From Aphelocoma coerulescens (Eukaryota; Chordata; Aves; Passeriformes; Corvidae): DNA of 64,000 nucleotides. Location of the stretch: positions 15,599,578 to 15,663,577 of the forward strand of contig NC_091014.1 in the NCBI RefSeq assembly GCF_041296385.1, written 5' to 3'. Numbering within the stretch: the first letter of the stretch is position 1; each line of letters opens with the position of its first letter. Positions 53,401 through 64,000 of the stretch are shown here, piece by piece. Made by a program: the position numbers and the translations under genes. The notes under the pieces were generated by a model. It had not been told where the DNA came from, did no database searches, and was given only the letters and a program-made list of their open reading frames with translations.

Positions 53401-56400
53401 GTGGCTAAGGAGAGAGCAGGGAACGAGCTGGGATGACTTTGGAGACAACAGAATTACATGTGCAGATACTCGAGTCTAGGAGGATTACTCAGTCCACAGG
53501 ATCTTCTTTTCCTGCTTTAATTCACTTTCCTCTTTATAAAAATAGTTTCATGCTATGTAAAATGAAATCAGTAAATGGGAAACCAGTTGGTTTTCAGAAA
53601 CCACAGAATCGTATTTCTTGTCCCCTGAAATCTTGCAGTACTTACTGTAATTATGTAATGTCACCCAAGAAACCAAGATTTTAATTAGCTTTCTTTGTAA
53701 GAAAAAGACGGCTCATTTTTAATGAAATATTTGATTTATGGCCCTACTGCTTGAAAACAGAACTTAGCTGGGATTTTTACTAAGCTGATTTTTTTGGTAG
53801 AAAATCAAATTAAAACAAACCTGGCAATTTTCCTTCATTATTTTGCTGTGTGTAGCATTTTATAGAAGGCAAGATGACTTTGCTATCACACAAAAATGTA
53901 ATTAATTACGTATTGATGTTTAAAAATGTATTCACTTAAGTAAAACAAGGATGTTTTCAGAATTACAAACAGTATGTAGCTTACCTTGAAGTGAAGACTC
54001 TCCTTTATGATGATTTTCCGAAGTCTGATAATGGAATCAGATTCTTCTGTGGCATTCACAAAGTGGTAATCCTGGATTGCTGGGAAGCCTCGCTTGTTCA
54101 ACAGCTCCCTAGTAATTTTGCTCATGCAGGCCTTACGCTGCATTTCATCACAAACATCCAAATGAGTGCCAACAAGAATGACAGGGGATGTTGAAGCTCG
54201 AGCCTGTTAGTGAGATCCATACTGTTGATTAACTCAATAGTGAATGTTGACTTTAGTGTTTTATATTCACATAAAATGTGAGCAATTCAGTCAAACATTC
54301 AGAGAGCAGTCTACTTCAAAACAGAAATATTAAAAAACAAGCTTTTTCTAAAAGGAAGGAGTGTACATCTGGATTTCATTCTTTGCAGATTAACAGTATT
54401 GGCAGTAAAGTGGAGGGACATTTTTCATTAAGAACATCCAACAAAATGGAAAAGCCAAAAGAAATGATACGTTGCTAGCTGTCATTGGAACAGTGCAGTG
54501 AAACATCAGCAAGTTCACTGAAGAAGATAGAGAGAAGAAAGGAGATAGGAAAGGAGGAAAGGAAAACACATCAGAAATTATTTTCATCAACACTAAACTG
54601 ACTGCAACCCTGTGTCCTGTATCACTGCCCAAGGTGGAAAGAGTGGAAAAGACAAGTTTCATTAACACGATCAGTAAACAAACTCTTCATGTGAGTCTGT
54701 CACCCAGTCAAGGCTAACCATCCTACAAAAAGGAAAGATGCTTGCTCACCATGGAAAGACTCCATAAATGGACACAAACACTTAGAAAAAATGAAAAGTA
54801 TACAGGCAGATTCTCAGGTCCACTCCCAACCATAGTTCTGGAATAATTTCTATTAACAATAGGATATTAAGTATACACTTAATAGCACAATTTCAAACCT
54901 GTATCTTGTCAGTTTTAAATTAATCTAGTTCTGATTTCCCCAAAATTTACACTGGTGTAAAAGAAAAATGCAAATTTAACTCATCATTTCTTTAATACTA
55001 CTTTTTTATTTTTATCAGTCAATTCAAAATACTGCCAGAACATACACACCATTCTTTTGCACATCACTTTGTACAATTTTAAGTCCAAAATGGTGCTAAT
55101 CATTTCTTTTTACATCTAAAAATACTTTCATATCCAATACATGATGTATTTCAGCTCTTGATTAATATTACTACTAATCTTATTTTCTGAAGAATTTTTT
55201 TTTCTTCTTCCCCTATAAAAATATTTGTGGTTAATTTGCTGTTGACCTATAGCTCCCTGGAAAGGAGAATTCCATTCTGTATGTCTTACCTTGATGTTAA
55301 AAAGCCATGGCTTCATAGCATCCACCTCTGCTTGTCCCTTGCTGAGATCATAAACAGCAAGATATAAAGCCCTCTGGGTCATAAAATGAGGATGGGTACT
55401 GTAGAACTCTTCTTGTCCTAATGATCAAAAATTTCCATTGTTTAGTACTTCCTTGACTGAACATCTTCAGATCACAAAAAGGCAGAGGAACACTCGTCTT
55501 CAGACCAGAAATTCACAAATGAACCTAATATCTAAATTGACAGGAAATCATAATAACTATGAATTTTAGGAAGGCACTCTGTGGTAGGTCATTGGCTGAA
55601 GTGTAACGTTAAAACACATACGCTGGTTTTAAATCAAGAAGTGTAAGGTTTAACTGGATAAACATGGGTGCTGCACAGACAATTAAAAGGTCAGGATTCT
55701 TTTAAAACTCCAATACTGAATTTCTCCCTCACTCCTCCCTCTCCTTCTACCTTCTTCCTTCCCTTTCTCCTACACTTTGAGCAACTTCAAAATAAGTTCA
55801 CATAATTAAGCATTTAAAAGCACAACTAAAGATGGAAACCCAGCTTAAATATCACTGGTCTGTGCTTATGCATTGTGACAGATTGTATTTAAATGATGAT
55901 AGACCACTGTTTAAAAATAACTCTTCTATAGCCTAAAATAGCCCTGGATTTTAGAAGTGCTTCTGTAGTCCCCCAAACTTAGAAAGTTTTCCAGAAACAC
56001 AAGGTTCAAAGACTTGTCCTAAGTGCTTTGTTGTCTGTGATCTTACAAACCTGTGACACTGCAGAGCCTAGAGAGACCCAGATTATAAAAGAGAGAAACA
56101 GAGTTCAATTAAAGATTCTTCTGGTAAGCTGTTTCTTACTACTCTGAAATGATTATTTTGAAGTATTATAGTTGAAATGAGTCGTCAAACCACATTTAAT
56201 GATGAGAAATTCCTGAAGCTTTATATTAAATCTGAGGGATTAGCTGCTAGTTTACAGAATTCACTAATTTATAAGTGGTCCCTGGACTTTGGGTGTACGT
56301 TTGTGTGATTCTACTGTCCCCAGTTCGAATTACCACAGGCTGACTCTAAGAATAAGTAATGAATTAAAATGTTAGAAAAGACAATAGTAGAGGAAAATAA

Positions 56401-59400
56401 ACTCAGGAAATACCTCCAAAGTCCCACACATTTAATATAAGCTCTTTCTTCATTTTGCCTTTCCCTTGAATGATCCAGTCTTTTACATCAATGCCTATTG
56501 TAGCTTTTGGAGAGCCTAATTCTGTCCGTTTGCTTTTCATTAGTTGTTGTAGCAGGGTAGTTTTCCCACTGCCAGTGTTCCCAACAATCATGAGCTTCAT
56601 TCTGTTATAAGGTACAGCCTTCTTCAGTCGTTGTTGAAGAAATCTGGTAGAAAAAAGTTTGCAAAACTCACAGAAGAGTAAAATAGAGAGAAATACTATA
56701 TCAAGAACAAGGAAACATCTAGAACCATATCATTTTCTTCAAATTTTCAGTATCTGTTTGATACAACTGTTCTTTTAACTTTACTCTAATTTCTGATTTG
56801 ATAGGTGAAGTTTAATTAAGAATATGTCTTTTTTTGTTGTTGTTCTGTTTTGTAATTATCCTAAAATTGTGCTCTGTGCAGTGCACTGGGGAACACAATA
56901 AACATATTACAAACAATTGGTAAGCACCATTTATTGCACAGTTTATAGAAGCATCAAATTCAAGAGGAAATACTAGTATGGTCTAAACCACTCCACTATA
57001 TGTGTGTGTGTGTTGATATGATAACCTTCCATAGAGCAGCATGCTGGATTTCATATGACAAACCAGCATGTCTTTTCAAAAACAGTATGTTATTTTCTTA
57101 ATGCTTACTGCAAATCCCAAGAAAACAAACCAGGAATATTCAAGAGCAATAGGGCAACAAACCTGATAATGTCTCTGGCTTTGCATCCCACATGCTTGAA
57201 GTCTAAATTAAGATGGAGTCCTTCCAAAGGAAGATCCCAGACTTTGGACAGTCTTCCCATTTCATCAGGAAAGAATCTCAAATCAGGATTGTAACTTACA
57301 TCCAGAGAAGTCAAGTTCTCTAGGAAGCCAATCTGAGGAGGAATCTAAATAAAAGAACATTTAATGGGCAACTAAATGTAAAAAAAATAGTGAACATGAA
57401 TACATTAAATAATTAACAAAACTAGGTATTATTTTTACTGCTGTAGTTCTTTTTTTTTAATAAACAGGCCTAATATCCCACACTAAGAGAGAAAAGACCT
57501 TATAAGTAATTCATTATACAAGCTGATTATGTGACACATTCCAGGCAGAAAAGCTGAATACAATATATATGTGATTTTCATCCACAGAAAGTACTATTTG
57601 CACTTACATACCATTTCACTAATGCAATGTACAATGGTATGAGAGGTGACATGAAAATCAAATGAACATTGAAAAACTGCATTCAACTGAAAAGCAATTA
57701 AATTTTCTTTAGGTAGAATCTTACACTTTACCTCCTTTAACTTGTTGTGGGAGAGGTGTAGCTTTTCTAGCCTAGACCATGCACATGCCTTTTCACTCAA
57801 GTCCAAGACGTCTATTTGATTATGATTAAATAACAGCTCCCTTAAATTTAGTGATTTCCAGTGCATTGGTCCAGGCAGGCTTAGGATCTTGTTTTGGCTT
57901 AAATCTACTGATCGCAAACTAAAAACATGAAAATAAAAAAGAGAGAAGTTAGCAAATGAAAAACCCAGATTAGCTGGAACCAGAATTGTATTCATTTTTA
58001 ATAAACAAGTGGATTAGCTATCAGAAGAGCTGGTTTTCTGACTGAAATCCAAATAGAAGTAGATATGTTTGCAAATACATGTATGTGCAGAAATTACATA
58101 GTTCACCTACACCTATTGGACAAGTACACTGTTTATGTTATCACGAAACACAAAGCACACAAAAACACATGCAACACCTTATTGATTTGTCTGAGTTCAG
58201 ATGTAGAACCTGAAAACTGCACTTTTTTCAGCACATCCATTAAATCTGCTGCTGTGAATGTTAGCATGCTGAAATTGTGGAATACCACATTAATAATAAC
58301 ATGCTCTAAGCAAATTTCATTAATGTAAGTTCCCAAATCTTAGATCTGCCCTCTCTACGGTGCCATCAGCACTCACATCTCCCCACACCTATTGGATCAT
58401 CCCTTCCAAGCACTCCTTCCACAATCTCATTCTACTGATCTGTTAAGGTCAGCAACTTCTATAAAAAAAGCAGAAGTCCAATTTTCACATGAGTAATGCT
58501 TTGAAGGTATAGCGAAATAAATGTCACATGCATCTTTATCACAATTCCTTCTAGAGGAAGTGTTTTGCTTTGAGAATAAAAATCTCATGTTATTTGGGAA
58601 GTGAAAAACTAATCTCAGTAGCCTTGTGCAAATGTCTGCAGAACTCAAAAAGGAAAAATTGCCAATATCTTTTCATTGTTGGTTCCAAGGAAATATGAGA
58701 TTAATTCTAATATTCTCAGCAAGAATTGTCAGCTTCAGCTGTCAAGGAATATATTTTCAACAATAGTGATTTGAAGCTGAGGAACAGAATTTCTCAGAAT
58801 CATGAAGAAAATGACTAATTTGTCTTCAGTTTAAAAGCTACCAAGTTCTGGATTTAACCAGTTAGTGAGGATTCCCTGAAAACCAGTAAAACATGCAGAA
58901 TTTTCTGCTTAACAACAATTTTGTCATCAGATCTTCTTTATCAAGAACTTGACATTAATGTCAATAAATAGAAGAATAACTTACTGTGGTAGAAGAAGAA
59001 TTGCTTCTGGAACATTAGTAAAGCAATTTTGGGATAATTTTAAACTTGTTATGCTGGATGACAAGTCAGGTATTTTTTCTAGAGCAGAAAAAGAGATTAA
59101 TCCTATTACTTTTAAGAATGGTTAAATTATTTTTAAGACTGGAGTTTAGACAGACTAAAAGGTCAGTCTATCATTTTCATACAAAGCTATCACCCACCAG
59201 AGTTCAAATCTTTTTTTTTTAAAGCTTATTTAAAACTAAACTCCCCAAATTAATTAACATATTGGCTTTTAACAAATTCTACACTGTTATCCTTCATCTC
59301 CTAGTGGCATTAAACACCAAAATAATCTTACTTACACTTTACTGTACTGCAAGCGTACAAGAGAGTCTCATGTGATCCAGGATTTGTTGGGTCTTATTCA

Positions 59401-62400
59401 CCCATTCATTCTTATTCATTCTTATAAAAATGCATCTAATGGTTCATCTGTGTTTAATGCAATTCTAAGAGTTACCTTCTGAAATAAGGTGACAATATTT
59501 TCAAAATGGAAGGTTTTATGTCTTGAAGAAAGAATAAATTCTAACAGTAACTTATAAGCTCTCACAGTATCACTGAAAATCTAATTTGTATAATTTGTAA
59601 TTTGCATAGCTAAAGTGGTTTTACACCTTTGCATAAAATATGCTAAACACTGACACACACTCTGGATGGACTCAATTCAGTTCCTTAGCACTGGGTTCTA
59701 GTGAAGGGGATCTGCCCTGTGCTACCTGAGCTGTCTGCACAAGGTTGAAAGATAAAACACAGGAGCTATGGAAGTCCTGCTTTTTCTGGACCAGAACCTG
59801 TAAGCCAAGGGGGATGATTCAGGGCATCTCAAATGACACCTTCATGCAGGCAACTGGAACACACATTCTCTCTTATTCTGAAGATAATGCCAGATATTAT
59901 GTGGTAAATACTTAATCATAGAATCATTTAGGTTGGAAAAGATCTCTAAGACCAATGTACCCAACCGTTAATCCTGCACTGCCAAGTCCACCACTAAAGG
60001 CCTAAAGGCCACATTCACACGTCTTTTAAATACCTTCCAGAGATGGTGACTCAACCACTTCTCTGTGCACCCTGTTCCAAGGCTTGACAACCCTTTCAGG
60101 GAAGAAATTTTTCTCAGTTTCCCATCTTGTCCTATTGCCTGTTTCTTGGGAGAAGACATTGACCCCCACCTGGCCACAGCCTCCTTTCAGGCAGTTGTAG
60201 AGACCGATAAGGTCTCCCCTGAGCCTCCTTTTCTCCAGGCTGAACACCCCCAGCTCCCTCAGCCGCTCCTCATCAGACTTGTGCTCCAGACCCTTCCCCA
60301 GCTCCATTGCCCTTCTCTGGACATGCTCCAGCACCTCAATGTCTTTCTCAAAGTGAGAGGCCCAGAACTGAACACAGGATTTGAGGTGTGGCCTCACCAG
60401 TGTCAAGTACAGGGGGACAATCGCTGCCCTGTTCCTGCTGGCCAGACTTGTTGGTACAAGCCAGGATTCATCTCTGTATTACAGTACAGTATTAAACCTG
60501 TATTAGTACTAGATTTGCAATCTGAATGATTTCCTCTGCCTTGAACCTTCCTCAATAGTGTGTACAATCTCAAGTACACTCATCCATTTTTACAGCACCC
60601 ATTCCAAATGTAAAAACAAGATGGGTTAGCTGAGTCACATCAGACGACTGGAAGCATACTTGATGCTTCAGTGATCAAAAGGTAATGCTTAGGAAACTGT
60701 ATAAACAAGGACAAGTACATGTAGTATTACTCTTTTCTGTTCTCCCAAGACTCCAAATGCTGGTGGCAGAGGAATTTTGTGACTTGGAATAGTTTCTAGA
60801 AGGTGAATCCTATTTTCACAGGTACTTACCAAGGACATTCATCCTGGCATTGAACTGCTCCAGTTTTGTACAGCCCATGAAGACATTCTCAGCAAGGGAT
60901 GAAATACTGTTCTTACTAATGTTTAAAATTTTCAGGTCTTTCAAGCACAGGGGTGAACATAAGCATGAAATTTTGTTTCTATGATAACAACAAGAAAAAA
61001 GACAATCCATGTTTTACTTAGAAACTATTAGGTAAAAGGTGAAAGTAGCATTGATCTGACAATGTCATCCTTACACCAGTAAAACAAAAAGAAAACTTTA
61101 TCTACATAAAGACTGACCAGTCAGCAAAAACACTAGTACATGTGGCAACGTGGAATAACAGGACTGATATTAGAATCAGCTTAATTAATTTGGAGACCAA
61201 GTGTCAAAATGTATTGTAAGGTTTAGTTTTCTGATTACATACTGGAGATCAATCCCACACAAAGAGGATTGTTGCATTGGTGAGAGGTTCTGTGTACTAA
61301 AAATATGTGTTTGCAATATTGTAATTACAGAATTACTAACAACCTAAAAAAACTTTTAAAAAAGGATTCCCTATATGGAATGGAATTCAGGATGAGTATA
61401 TAATTTTACACAATGTATTCTGGGGAATAATAATGTTATTATTATATAATAATATTGTATATTATATATGTAGTATATTTTTATAATATTATGTAATATA
61501 TTATATAAATATAAAATATATTTATTATATAAAATATATATTTATATAATTAATAGATAGAAATTATATATTTTAATATATATTTATATAATATATAATG
61601 TTATATAATATTATATAAAATATTATAATAACACCAGAAATAGGAAGAGAAAGATCCCAAAAACACAGAGATAAAAGATCCATCCACTGTTTTGCCAGGG
61701 TAGTATTACTAACAAAGTTCACCATCTTATTTAGCATGAGCTGTAGGAAATGAATGAGACAGTCTCTGCGGTTTACAGAGCTATCACCAATTGCATTTTT
61801 AAGAATTCCATACAGGTATGAATTACCTCACTAAGAAATATGATAGTAAGTGCTGGCAAACAAAAAGCTACATGTTTTCTCTGGTTTTGTAATTTAAAAC
61901 ATATCCATACCAATACCTAAAATTACATTAATACTACTTCCAGAAAAGCTTTTCTGCATATGAAATACAGTGGAAACTGTATTGTGTATACAGAAAACCT
62001 AGTTGAATATGTCAGACTACACAGCCCTGTGGATTAATAGTATGGTAGCAGAAAGATACTGAACTACAACATATTTAGCATGTTACTGGAACAGCAAAGC
62101 TGTTAGGTTCTATCAAGGTCCAAAGACATTCTCATGTTTTGTACTTTGCAATACAACAATGAAAATTGTAGCAATTTACACATTTGGAAGACAGTGTCAG
62201 TGTTTCACTGGTGACTAAACAATCCTTTCCATGCTATAAGAGTCATCATTCTGCATCATAAATCTATTATTTCCTGTTATGTTTGTTATGCTACAGCCCA
62301 TTTTCTCATGCTACTCACCCTTCCAGCAAGAGTTGTTCCAGATTTTCAGCAACACTTGTAAGAAATTCAGGAGTGCACACCAGCTGATTGTATGAAAGGT

Positions 62401-63844
62401 TAAGTTGCTTTAGAGTTGGACATCTCAGGTGTGGATCCAAAGCAAAGGAAGGTCCAATGTCATTTCGAGAGATATCAAGATTTGCAATACAATTCATTTT
62501 CAGTAAGTAAGTTGGGAAAGAAGTAAATCGGTTACTGTGCAAATCCAAGTAAGTCAAGCATTTCAAGTTCTGAAAGAAAAGGATAATTCATTTTTAAGAA
62601 CTTAAAAGAAAATACGAATTTATATGTTTATAACTGAGTTATATTTTTATACAAATTATTAATTTATTTATATTTAACTCACATGGAAAAATAGCAGAAA
62701 ATAGCAATCGTACCAATGTAACCTACAATATTTCTATGACAAAATAAAGTATAGGGCATTATTCAAAAATAATTAGCTACATTTCATAAAATTTAAAATA
62801 TTAATTGCCTGCAGTTCTCAGTTCCATTTCCATTATTATGCTACTTAATATCACACATCTTAAAGCAGTTCTCTGCAGTAAATAACTTAAAACAATTCCA
62901 TGAAAATACTTTTATTTCTAATGAACATGAATGCTGAACGAAAGTTGAGTAAATGTATGAAGCATGCAAAAATGTACAGCCATACTCTTGAATAATATTG
63001 CTATGGATACATTATTACAATACATACGGACTACATTATTAGAGACCAACTATTTATTTTAACTAATTTCAACTTGTATGACAGAAAATCATGCAGAATT
63101 ACTTCACACAGTTGTTCTGGAATGTTTGTAAGAGCATTTTGGTGGAGCTCCAGTTTCTCAAGGTGTTCCAGATGACTAGTTAGGCAGCTATTCTGGCTGA
63201 TGGCATCAATGTTCTCCAGCTCATTTGATGAAAGATCTAGTGATTTAATATATTCTTTCTCTGAGATCAATGAAGAAAGACTGTCTGATGGTCTTATATG
63301 TGATGACAATTTTGAGACGCCTTCTATGAAAACAAAAATGTGAAAATACCATGATTTCATTTATTACTTATGTAAAATTTCAATCAATCAGCTTGGGATT
63401 TAAAGATGAAGAAGAGAGTGAATGTTTGCATATTGGTTAAGATCCAAATCCATGAAGAATTCTATTAAGACACAGAAATTTGTAAAACAGTAGGGAAGGG
63501 AAAGAGATGGATCCTTACAAACCGCACAACAGAAGGAGCTTTTGAAAGCTAATAAGGGCACTCATTAAACTCCATTGCCTACAAAAATTATATGTCGAGT
63601 CCAGGAAATAAAAATCCCTATATATGCATTATTTTTACTTCACTGTAGTATTTCCCAAATGTATCCTCCTCTTAAACAAATATATAATCTGTCTCAAATC
63701 TTTGCATGCTACGTCTGTGAAAGCATTAAGGATGCCAAATCTGTTATATACCTTAAATTGTATAGTTTACTTACTGGGGGATTCATCTGAGAGCAAGAAT
63801 TTTCGTCTTTGTTTCATTAATGGTTCATAATCTGAGCCAGGTCC
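32421..63844 (-). CDS. LRRK2: LRRK2, leucine-rich repeat kinase 2, 3' part (30 exons = human exons 22-51); 5' part outside window
   Basis: Exons in transcript order: 63775-63844, 63103-63323, 62319-62569, 60830-60978, 58985-59078, 57732-57918, 57163-57344, 56414-56643, 55290-55417, 53985-54203, 51631-51832, 50930-51018, 50168-50355, 49080-49234, 48018-48164, 47673-47864, 46796-46942, 46360-46460, 45995-46185, 45162-45322, 44179-44349, 42709-42809, 42051-42245, 40834-41027, 40475-40547, 39477-39661, 38556-38708, 37632-37840, 34440-34514, 32421-32542. Every junction is GT..AG and every phase joins: 4782 nt, about 1593 residues. The series matches human exons 22-51, with the R1441 codon in exon 31 and the DYG motif in exon 41 as in human. 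LRRK2 is a cytosolic and membrane-recruited GTPase/kinase that phosphorylates Rab GTPases. Ankyrin/armadillo-type N-terminal parts lie beyond 64000. Introns are short compared with human. No stop or frameshift is seen. Confidence 0.97.
33430..34240 (-). mobile_element. Old CR1 LINE copy (about 0.8 kb of 3' region) in LRRK2 intron 50
   Basis: On the + strand the order of landmarks matches the reverse complement of an ancient amniote CR1: 'aggaagcttttaccaatgtc', 'aatctcccttgctg', 'atcatgtcctttctaag', 'ctcctctggact', then 'cttgcatttgtccttacaga', 'attttatcctatttcctt', and 'tctgcagatctgaaaagcac'. Sense orientation relative to LRRK2. A 121-codon open stretch at 33833-34198 (-) is chance in the non-coding or decayed part of the element. 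It is much more diverged than the copy at 59.9-60.4 kb. Confidence 0.75.
34640..35220 (-). mobile_element. Weak candidate for a decayed LTR-like element in LRRK2 intron 49
   Basis: On the - strand a TATA-like element (complement of 34790-34797) is followed about 150 bases later by AATAAA (complement of TTTATT near 34641). The tract is more GC-rich than its flanks and has no homology to either gene. That arrangement resembles a solo LTR, but I see no clear terminal TG..CA pair or target-site duplication. It may simply be unique intron sequence. Confidence 0.2.
36740..36756. repeat. Poly(T) run in LRRK2 intron 49
   Basis: Seventeen T residues (poly(A) on the - strand). It could be the tail of an old retro-insertion, but no element is recognisable next to it. 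Confidence 0.6.
41415..41454. repeat. Tandem duplication of a ~21-bp unit in LRRK2 intron 44
   Basis: ATAAATAATTTATACCAAA appears twice with an offset of 21 bases. Slippage-type duplication, probably neutral. Confidence 0.75.
42709..46942 (-). other. LRRK2: LRRK2 kinase domain (exons 38-43)
   Basis: Exons 46796-46942, 46360-46460, 45995-46185, 45162-45322, 44179-44349 and 42709-42809. The glycine loop is GDGGFGSVY (human GDGSFGSVY). The ATP-anchoring lysine is in EEVAVKIF (human K1906). The catalytic loop reads IYRDLKPHN (YRD rather than HRD, as in human). The magnesium motif is DYGIAQ (DYG, with the Gly2019 and Ile2020 equivalents unchanged). The activation segment keeps the TSEGT phospho-sites (human T2031, S2032, T2035) and ends in FRAPE. 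Exon 42 supplies the [14 protein letters not shown] helix and exon 43 the NPQERPTS motif. This is a serine/threonine kinase of the ROCO group, and all catalytic residues expected for activity are present. Confidence 0.96.
47073..47098. repeat. (ACAT)n/(AT)n microsatellite in LRRK2 intron 37
   Basis: Short ACAT tetranucleotide run passing into AT dinucleotides, between the COR and kinase exons. Confidence 0.8.
47673..51832 (-). other. LRRK2: LRRK2 COR domain (exons 32-37)
   Basis: Exons 51631-51832, 50930-51018, 50168-50355, 49080-49234, 48018-48164 and 47673-47864. Conserved blocks include [92 protein letters not shown] and [23 protein letters not shown] follows ROC in all ROCO proteins and mediates dimerisation and coupling of GTPase to kinase. 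The tyrosine equal to human Tyr1699 (MPY) and the arginine equal to Arg1628 are kept. The exon 36 donor is the less usual G|GTTAAT. Confidence 0.95.
53985..56643 (-). other. LRRK2: LRRK2 ROC (Ras-of-complex) GTPase domain (exons 29-31)
   Basis: Exons 56414-56643, 55290-55417 and 53985-54203. The P-loop is GNTGSGKTT (G1, with human Lys1347 and Thr1348 equivalents). The G3 motif, formed across the exon 29/30 junction, is DFGGQEEF where human has DFAGREEF. The G4 motif is THLD. The residue equal to human Arg1441 is Arg (KARASTSP), and the neighbouring position equal to Ser1444 is Thr. The domain binds GTP/GDP and regulates the kinase. The Gln in G3 occupies the place of Ras Gln61 and is the most notable change in the protein. 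Confidence 0.96.
59914..60450 (-). mobile_element. CR1 LINE, 5'-truncated, relatively young, in LRRK2 intron 25
   Basis: The + strand begins with 'aatcatagaatcatttagg' and 'ttggaaaagatctctaag', the reverse complement of the avian CR1 3' end. Upstream on the - strand is the C-terminal part of the CR1 reverse transcriptase ORF. An open stretch at 60026-60406 (-) includes [20 protein letters not shown] and [18 protein letters not shown]. The long open frame suggests a younger insertion than the other copies. It lies in the same orientation as LRRK2 between exons 25 and 26. 5' truncation, normal for CR1, removes most of the element. Confidence 0.92.
61427..61632. repeat. Long AT/ATA-rich low-complexity tract in LRRK2 intron 24
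   Basis: About 200 bases composed almost only of A and T in TATA/ATAT/TAATA patterns with many short inverted repeats. It probably arose by microsatellite expansion. It is prone to hairpins, length variation and sequencing error. Confidence 0.85.
63775..63844 (-). other. LRRK2: LRRK2 exon 22, linker before the LRR domain
   Basis: Acceptor TTTTGCAG|GG and donor CCA|GTAAGT enclose 70 bases encoding [20 protein letters not shown] and a few more residues. They align with the human segment starting at Gly937, just after the 14-3-3 site Ser935 (which lies in the previous exon, outside the window). The position of human Ser955 is still Ser, Ser954 is Leu, and Ser973 in the next exon is kept (PSDS). 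It is the first LRRK2 exon in the window in transcript order. Confidence 0.9.
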
Positions 63845-64000
63845 CTGCAAAATCCAAGAGAAAAAGCATTTAGGAACATATGCATGTTCTGAAATCATCC
63901 AAATTGTTGTGATTTCTTTTCATCAGAGCCTATGGGAGAACACAAAGACACTGTATACTTGAACTGAAAATAACAGTAGGTCACATCTTTATGAAACGTA
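63845..64000 (-). other. LRRK2: LRRK2 intron 21, incomplete
   Basis: Sequence upstream of the exon 22 acceptor. No exon 21 coding sequence is recognisable before the window ends. Confidence 0.7.

Larger units (their letters stand above)
57163..63323 (-). other. LRRK2: LRRK2 leucine-rich repeat domain (exons 23-28)
   Basis: Exons 63103-63323, 62319-62569, 60830-60978, 58985-59078, 57732-57918 and 57163-57344. They carry successive LRRs of the LxxLxLxxN type, for example [106 protein letters not shown] and [19 protein letters not shown]. The last exon leads through [10 protein letters not shown], which keeps the serine equal to autophosphorylation site Ser1292, into the ROC domain. The LRR arc shields the kinase active site in the inactive human structure. 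Confidence 0.95.

Noticed and set aside
1..64000. A new multi-gene system such as a defence or biosynthetic cluster
   Set aside because: All coding signal is accounted for by two well-known vertebrate genes. The remaining DNA shows introns, old LINEs and regulatory-type islands only.

Overview
The window is nuclear DNA of a vertebrate, most probably a bird. Two multi-exon protein-coding genes with GT..AG introns account for all the coding sequence I can support. The bird assignment rests on CR1 LINE copies (one fairly young, several old) and on compact introns. There is no sign of a bacterial or viral operon, a CRISPR array or a defence island. No species can be named from the sequence alone.

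Layout. Positions 1-260 hold the edge of a CpG-rich promoter-like island whose transcript is not in the window. Positions 2880-3620 hold a second CpG island, which is the likely ERGIC2 promoter with a non-coding first exon. ERGIC2 runs on the + strand from its start codon at 5651 to its stop at 22421, in 13 coding exons totalling 1134 nt (377 codons plus stop). From about 22.5 to 31.8 kb is intergenic DNA containing an isolated GC-rich island at 27.2-28.1 kb. LRRK2 runs on the - strand from its stop at 32421 up to the right edge. The 30 exons present correspond one-to-one with human exons 22-51 and encode about 1593 residues (human residues 937 to 2527): LRR, ROC GTPase, COR, kinase and WD40. 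All 30 exon joins keep the frame. The N-terminal third of LRRK2 lies beyond position 64000.

The two genes are convergent (tail to tail) and functionally separate. ERGIC2 is an early secretory pathway cargo-cycling membrane protein. LRRK2 is a large GTPase/kinase acting on Rab proteins at membranes. In human they lie on opposite arms of chromosome 12, so the adjacency is a lineage-specific synteny feature.

The most interesting observations are residue-level. LRRK2 here has a Ras-like DxxGQ G3 motif where human has Arg1398. It has Glu at the position of human Gly2385, and Phe at the position of the C-terminal phospho-site Thr2524. ERGIC2 carries a short acidic upstream ORF that overlaps its start codon. 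The isolated CpG island between the two gene ends is the main unexplained piece of DNA.
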